Shown in pieces: positions 61,727-64,000 of a stretch of 64,000 nt of DNA. This DNA is from G020348385 sp964538085 (GTDB lineage: Bacteria; Acidobacteriota; Aminicenantia; Aminicenantales; Aminicenantaceae). Below the pieces are notes generated by a model. It searched no databases, had not been told where the DNA came from, and saw only the letters and a list, made by a program, of their open reading frames with translations. The first letter of the stretch is position 1; each line of letters starts with the position of its first letter. The translations under genes were made by a program, and so were the position numbers. Location of the stretch: NCBI GenBank assembly GCA_964538085.1, contig CAZIDF010000001.1, positions 243,723 to 307,722 on the forward strand, given 5' to 3'.

Positions 61727-63511
61727 TTATTTATTCTTTTCTCTTTTCACTTTGGGCTTTGGTTCCGGTTGGGGAATGGGTTCCAATTTATCCTGTTCGA
61801 CAACGGCCTTGTTCCACCAGTCCGGCGTCTCAATCCGTCCGGGCCGCCTCGTCTCGGGATCGTAAATCCGGAAATGGTTGTATCTGACGAGCAAATTGTC
61901 ACCCAATTCCCACCAGGCGTCCACGACCGATTTTGCATTGTTGACACAGAAATCCGTGATAAAGGCAATGGCATCGACAGGATTTGTCTCATAAAGCTCC
62001 AGAGCGGCGTTGTCCATGACCTGGATTTTCTGAAACGTGATGTTTTCCCATCTGGCCTGTGCTTTTTTTACATCTTCGATGGTATAAGAATAAGCAACCT
62101 GTGTGTGATAGTCGACGTAATCGAATGCCCATCGCGCCGAATCCCTGTCGAACACGTAATGGTCTCCTTTACTGAATGATTCGGGCATGGCGACAATCCC
62201 GCAGTAAAGGGGAATATAACAAGATGTGTCCTGAGCGCCGAAAGCGATCCAGTTGATCCCCCCGAATGGATCGGGCAACCAGCTGCGGCTCTGGGTGATG
62301 GTGGTGTATTCTACGTTCGGCACACTGATGCATCTCGGACCTAAGTATCTCTGTTCATCGACCTGGAAACCGGTGTAATAGTTCGGATTAGCGAACGGGC
62401 CGCCTTTTATTCCTTCTGTCGGATCGAAGGACAATCCCTTGTATTTATCCCGCGTGATTTCCATAACATCCTGGACCGAAAGCTTTTTGTCGGGTTTTAC
62501 GGAAAAGGGCAGGTCCATCCCCTCGGTAGCGGGATCGAAATTTTCAGAAGGGGCCACCAGGCTGAACAAACGCCAGAGCCTTCCCCTCCTCCCCCGTGTC
62601 TCGAGAGCACTCCCGGGGCTTGGAGAATAGGCTTTTTTCCAGCTGAAGGATTCACCGCTTTCAGGATCGTAGAATTCATTCTCGATCGCATAGGAGATAA
62701 CATTGGGGGAGGCCATGAAGTAGTTCTCGTTGTCGAGGTCGATCTCACCTATGCGTGATTCGTTCGGACAGAAACTCACCTGGTTGTCCGGGACCCTCTG
62801 GGCACACCAGACAGCCCCTGGTTTTCCGCTTTTGGGCGTCCAGAGCGCACCGACCGGCATGATCTCGAAAAGCCAGATTTCTTCCGGATCCGCCACAGCC
62901 AGCATCTCGCCGCTGTCATGAAATCCGTACCCGTATTTTTCCCCCATCGAACCCATCAGCTTGATGGCTTCCCTTGCGGTTTTGCATCGCTCCATGGCCA
63001 GCATGGTCAGTGTCGTGATGTCCATGACCGCAGATGGCGTGGAATTTCTCATCTTTCTCTGGCATCCTATGGTCGACTCGACTATCCCCAGCTGGTGTTC
63101 GTTCATGTGGCCGAACACAGCATGCTGATATGCAAATGTGTGAGGAACCTGAGGGATATCTACTTCTGTGTACCCTTCCACATACTTTACCCATTTCCCG
63201 CCGACCTCTGGAGGCCAAGTTCTAATCTGGTTGATATGGTAAATCTTCCGCACAGAACCTTCCTCATGATCGGCTGCCGGGATGTAATGCCACGTGAAGT
63301 CGCACATCCCGCAGTCGGCGGTCTGACACGCGATGACCGACCCATCGGAAGAGGCATCCTTGCCGACCAGGACCGTGGTGCAGGCTTCTGGATATTCTGG
63401 CCACACATCATAATCTGTCAGGCTCCCGGATTGGTCAAAAACATGCCATCCTGAAAAGGCGTATAGAGCGAATACGAAAAATAGGAGAAAAAATCCTTTT
63501 TTCATTCTCAT
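61727..63511 (-). CDS. Secreted C69-family dipeptidase, copy 2
   Basis: A 594-residue paralogue of the downstream gene. Signal peptide (FFLLFFVFALYAFSGWH), nucleophile Cys44 in ACTTVLVGKDASSDGS, YHINQI, ESTIGCQRKM and the same ETRRPGRIETPDWWNKA block near the end. The two copies are nearly identical over about 130 bases at their 3' ends, which suggests recent duplication or gene conversion there. AAAGGAG lies seven bases before ATG 63511. First gene of the two-gene transcript and consistent with extracellular peptide use. Confidence 0.92.
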   Translation of the reverse strand: MRMKKGFFLLFFVFALYAFSGWHVFDQSGSLTDYDVWPEYPEACTTVLVGKDASSDGSVIACQTADCGMCDFTWHYIPAADHEEGSVRKIYHINQIRTWPPEVGGKWVKYVEGYTEVDIPQVPHTFAYQHAVFGHMNEHQLGIVESTIGCQRKMRNSTPSAVMDITTLTMLAMERCKTAREAIKLMGSMGEKYGYGFHDSGEMLAVADPEEIWLFEIMPVGALWTPKSGKPGAVWCAQRVPDNQVSFCPNESRIGEIDLDNENYFMASPNVISYAIENEFYDPESGESFSWKKAYSPSPGSALETRGRRGRLWRLFSLVAPSENFDPATEGMDLPFSVKPDKKLSVQDVMEITRDKYKGLSFDPTEGIKGGPFANPNYYTGFQVDEQRYLGPRCISVPNVEYTTITQSRSWLPDPFGGINWIAFGAQDTSCYIPLYCGIVAMPESFSKGDHYVFDRDSARWAFDYVDYHTQVAYSYTIEDVKKAQARWENITFQKIQVMDNAALELYETNPVDAIAFITDFCVNNAKSVVDAWWELGDNLLVRYNHFRIYDPETRRPGRIETPDWWNKAVVEQDKLEPIPQPEPKPKVKREKNK

Positions 63512-63594
63512 AACAGATCTCCTTTTTCACCAAGGTCAAAAGAATGGACCATTGTTATGTTGAAATGTCATGCATAAGACTTTTATCAGGGGCT

Positions 63595-63623
63595 AATTTA
63601 TTAAAACTTCATTCTCTTGTCAA
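63595..63623 (-). promoter_or_regulatory. Sigma-70-type promoter for the dipeptidase pair
   Basis: Minus-strand TTGACA (63618-63623), 17-base spacer, TAAATT (63595-63600). Start near 63588, leaving a leader of about 77 bases. Confidence 0.45.
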
Positions 63624-63678
63624 TCTATCGACTGTAAACATGCAGGATAACAACCATGTCTATTTTAACTATCTTCGG

Positions 63679-63708
63679 TTGACTCTCGAAACGGACCTTT
63701 GCTAGAAT
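63679..63708 (+). promoter_or_regulatory. Plus-strand promoter-like element in the gap 63512-63922
   Basis: TTGACT (63679-63684), 18-base spacer, TAGAAT (63703-63708). It points toward the small frame at 63764-63919, the only coding candidate downstream. Otherwise the gap shows only the dipeptidase promoter. Confidence 0.4.
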
Positions 63709-63763
63709 CGGAGCGGTTTTTGAATGAAAGGATTGGGGGGAAAACAGAGATTACAGCGCAGCC

Positions 63764-63919
63764 ATGAGTGCGCCGGGCTTGCGTATTGATGCACGAAAAA
63801 AAATGGCCGTGCTTAGCGCAAAGAACGGTGAAATTCGGCACACCATAGGAAAATACGACATCATCTCCATCCACGGAATGACAGGGAACGTGTTTGTCGG
63901 GACGCGGAAAACGATATGA
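63764..63919 (+). CDS. Possible small protein or gene relic
   Basis: A 51-residue frame (MSAPGLRIDARKKMAVL, GEIRHTIGKYDIISIHG) with coding-like composition but no ribosome binding site. The frame is open further upstream to 63728. Dropping one G from the GG at 63730-63731 would join it to ATG 63724, so it may be a frameshifted relic. No family recognised. The convergent gene at the window edge ends 4 bases later. Confidence 0.3.
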   Translation: MSAPGLRIDARKKMAVLSAKNGEIRHTIGKYDIISIHGMTGNVFVGTRKTI

Positions 63920-63922
63920 AAC

Positions 63923-64000
63923 TCAGGAGATCTTGCTCACAAAATCCGCGATCTCTCGGGCAAGCTGGGCCCCTTCATCGGCAATGCTTTTTTGCACCTT
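63923..64000 (-). CDS. C-terminal end of a gene cut by the window edge
   Basis: The last 25 residues of a minus-strand protein (VQKSIADEGAQLAREI, then ADFVSKIS and a TGA at 63925-63923). The frame is open to the window end. An amphipathic C-terminal helix like this is common in flavodoxin-type and reductase-type proteins, but the fragment is too short to name. Confidence 0.55.
   Translation of the reverse strand, partial: KVQKSIADEGAQLAREIADFVSKIS

Noticed and set aside
63665..63874. A 69-codon minus-strand frame
   Set aside because: No ribosome binding site, no domain, and it conflicts with the promoter-like element and the more coding-like plus-strand frame in the same gap.
1..64000. CRISPR arrays, tRNA genes, insertion sequences or phage genes
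   Set aside because: I looked for direct repeats with spacers, cloverleaf-like stretches, transposase motifs and terminal inverted repeats and saw none. A covariance-model search could still find a short RNA.

Overview
The window looks like chromosomal DNA from an anaerobic, peptide- and amino-acid-using bacterium of moderate GC. The mix of genes fits Candidatus Aminicenantes (OP8) or a relative near the Acidobacteriota: six large MacB/FtsX-type permeases without an ATPase, PadR regulators, exported S9, M14 and C69 peptidases, a serine dehydratase, glutamate dehydrogenases, and a HydB/NuoF-type electron-transfer cluster. No rRNA or other taxonomic marker is present, so the lineage is an inference from family content. 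I saw no tRNA, CRISPR array, insertion sequence or prophage.

Layout. 1-6.2 kb: two membrane-anchored unknowns, a RecA-like ATPase, an EF-G of the mitochondrial EF-G1 type and a one-chain L-serine dehydratase. 6.2-27.3 kb: secreted S9 and M14 peptidases between four duplicated orphan permeases, two of which follow PadR repressors and carry an extra N-terminal prefix; a small Tat-type operon here has a frameshifted alpha/beta-barrel gene. 27.5-31.8 kb: an envelope-lipid block (lipid kinase, two acyltransferases, a polysaccharide deacetylase, and a fatty-acid desaturase that has lost its middle). 31.9-42.6 kb: a DEAD-box helicase with an RRM protein, two duplicated small secreted beta proteins, two divergent permeases with sigma-54 promoters and helically phased enhancer-like sites, an outer-membrane-like protein with the same kind of promoter, an exported methyltransferase fused to a beta domain, and a PLP enzyme. 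43-59.8 kb: the most interesting part, built around glutamate and phosphoenolpyruvate-type enzymes. 59.8-64 kb: a MATE efflux relic and two tandem C69 dipeptidases.

The 45.2-54.7 kb block is the best candidate for an undescribed system. Two divergent transcription units start from promoters that form a 13-bp perfect inverted repeat. One encodes a glutamate dehydrogenase homologue whose catalytic lysine is serine, followed by two proteins with the ATP-grasp domain of PEP synthase. The other encodes a third such protein and a double-receiver response regulator. All three ATP-grasp proteins lack the phosphohistidine and PEP domains and share a different C-terminal module (GRWGS/GRLGS ... GTHF/GSHF). 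One also has a GAF-like N-terminus of the kind found in sensor kinases and a nucleotidyltransferase domain. I infer a signalling or enzyme-modification system tied to nitrogen/carbon status. An active NADP-type glutamate dehydrogenase lies on one side. On the other lies an operon coupling NuoE, HydB and a NuoG-like ferredoxin subunit to an FMN glutamate-synthase domain, so glutamate redox chemistry surrounds the block.
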